From NCBI GenBank assembly GCA_964402405.1, contig CAYOCE010000039.1, positions 1-13,323 on the forward strand: DNA of 13,323 nt, given 5' to 3'. Shown here piece after piece: positions 13,272-13,323 of this stretch. The notes beneath the pieces were generated by a model. The model was not told the DNA's origin, ran no database searches, and was given only the letters and a program-made list of their open reading frames with translations. Every line of letters starts with the position of its first letter. Within the stretch, counting starts at the first letter, position 1. Position numbers and translations under genes: made by a program. The stretch is from CAYOCE01 sp964402405. GTDB lineage: Bacteria > Pseudomonadota > Alphaproteobacteria > UBA7879.

Positions 13272-13323
13272 TTCATCCACCCTTCGCACCCTTTCAAACC
13301 ACCCCCACGGAGGTGGGGGCCCA
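13272..13323. repeat. MITE-like paired-hairpin element, copy C (cut by window edge)
   Basis: Only the left end is visible: CCCTTTCAAACCACCCCCAC as in copy A, with hairpin 1 at 13302-13319 (loop GGAG). The second hairpin would lie beyond the window. Copy C follows copy B directly, so the elements can occur in tandem. Confidence 0.65.

Noticed and set aside
11203..13323. CRISPR interpretation of the CCCCCAC hairpins
   Set aside because: Copies are irregularly spaced, two surround a whole gene, and no regular spacer series is seen.

Overview
The window reads as a piece of a moderately AT-rich alphaproteobacterial draft genome. The glutamyl-tRNA synthetase, class Ib aminotransferase, PgsA, TalC-type transaldolase, HAE1-type RND pump and PepF are all recognisable by motif. 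The GltX carries the PCYETPEEL...GLPPIYDR signature that I associate with one of the two GluRS paralogues of Rickettsiales/Holosporales-like alphaproteobacteria. The many palindromic intergenic repeats and a small secreted Pro-rich protein also fit a host-associated lineage. The taxon is an inference, not a demonstrated fact. Two runs of exactly 100 N (6500-6599 and 9689-9788) are scaffold gaps of unknown true length.

Layout. Positions 1-622 are repeat-rich and non-coding: TGACCA/TGGTCA inverted repeats at 159-254, then four palindromes spaced exactly 65 bp apart (296-508). A small accessory block follows: a HigA-like antitoxin with no visible toxin (623-892, +), a short membrane/coiled-coil protein (979-1302, -) with a good promoter, and a small putative secreted protein (1535-1870, +). 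gltX (1898-3250, -) has a good sigma70-type promoter. Positions 3251-3934 are again repeat-rich: a second array of the same 65-bp unit (3513-3730), bracketed by copies of another repeat. aatA (3935-5140, +) and pgsA (5228-5779, +) are probably co-transcribed and meet tal (5784-6440, -) head-on.

The second half holds a two-gene efflux operon on the minus strand: a membrane-fusion protein (10972 down to the gap) followed by a 1008-residue RND permease (9686-6660). Neither a TolC-like outer-membrane channel nor a regulator gene is visible here. The oligoendopeptidase F gene (11365-13131, -) is flanked on both sides by MITE-like elements built from two strong hairpins; a further copy starts at the right edge.

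Most genes are ordinary housekeeping or transport functions. The features that deserve a second look are the two matching 65-bp palindrome arrays bracketing the higA-gltX segment, the heptapeptide repeat at the cytoplasmic N-terminus of the membrane-fusion protein, the paired-hairpin elements around pepF, and the small unknown proteins. I see no clear multi-gene novel defence or biosynthetic system.
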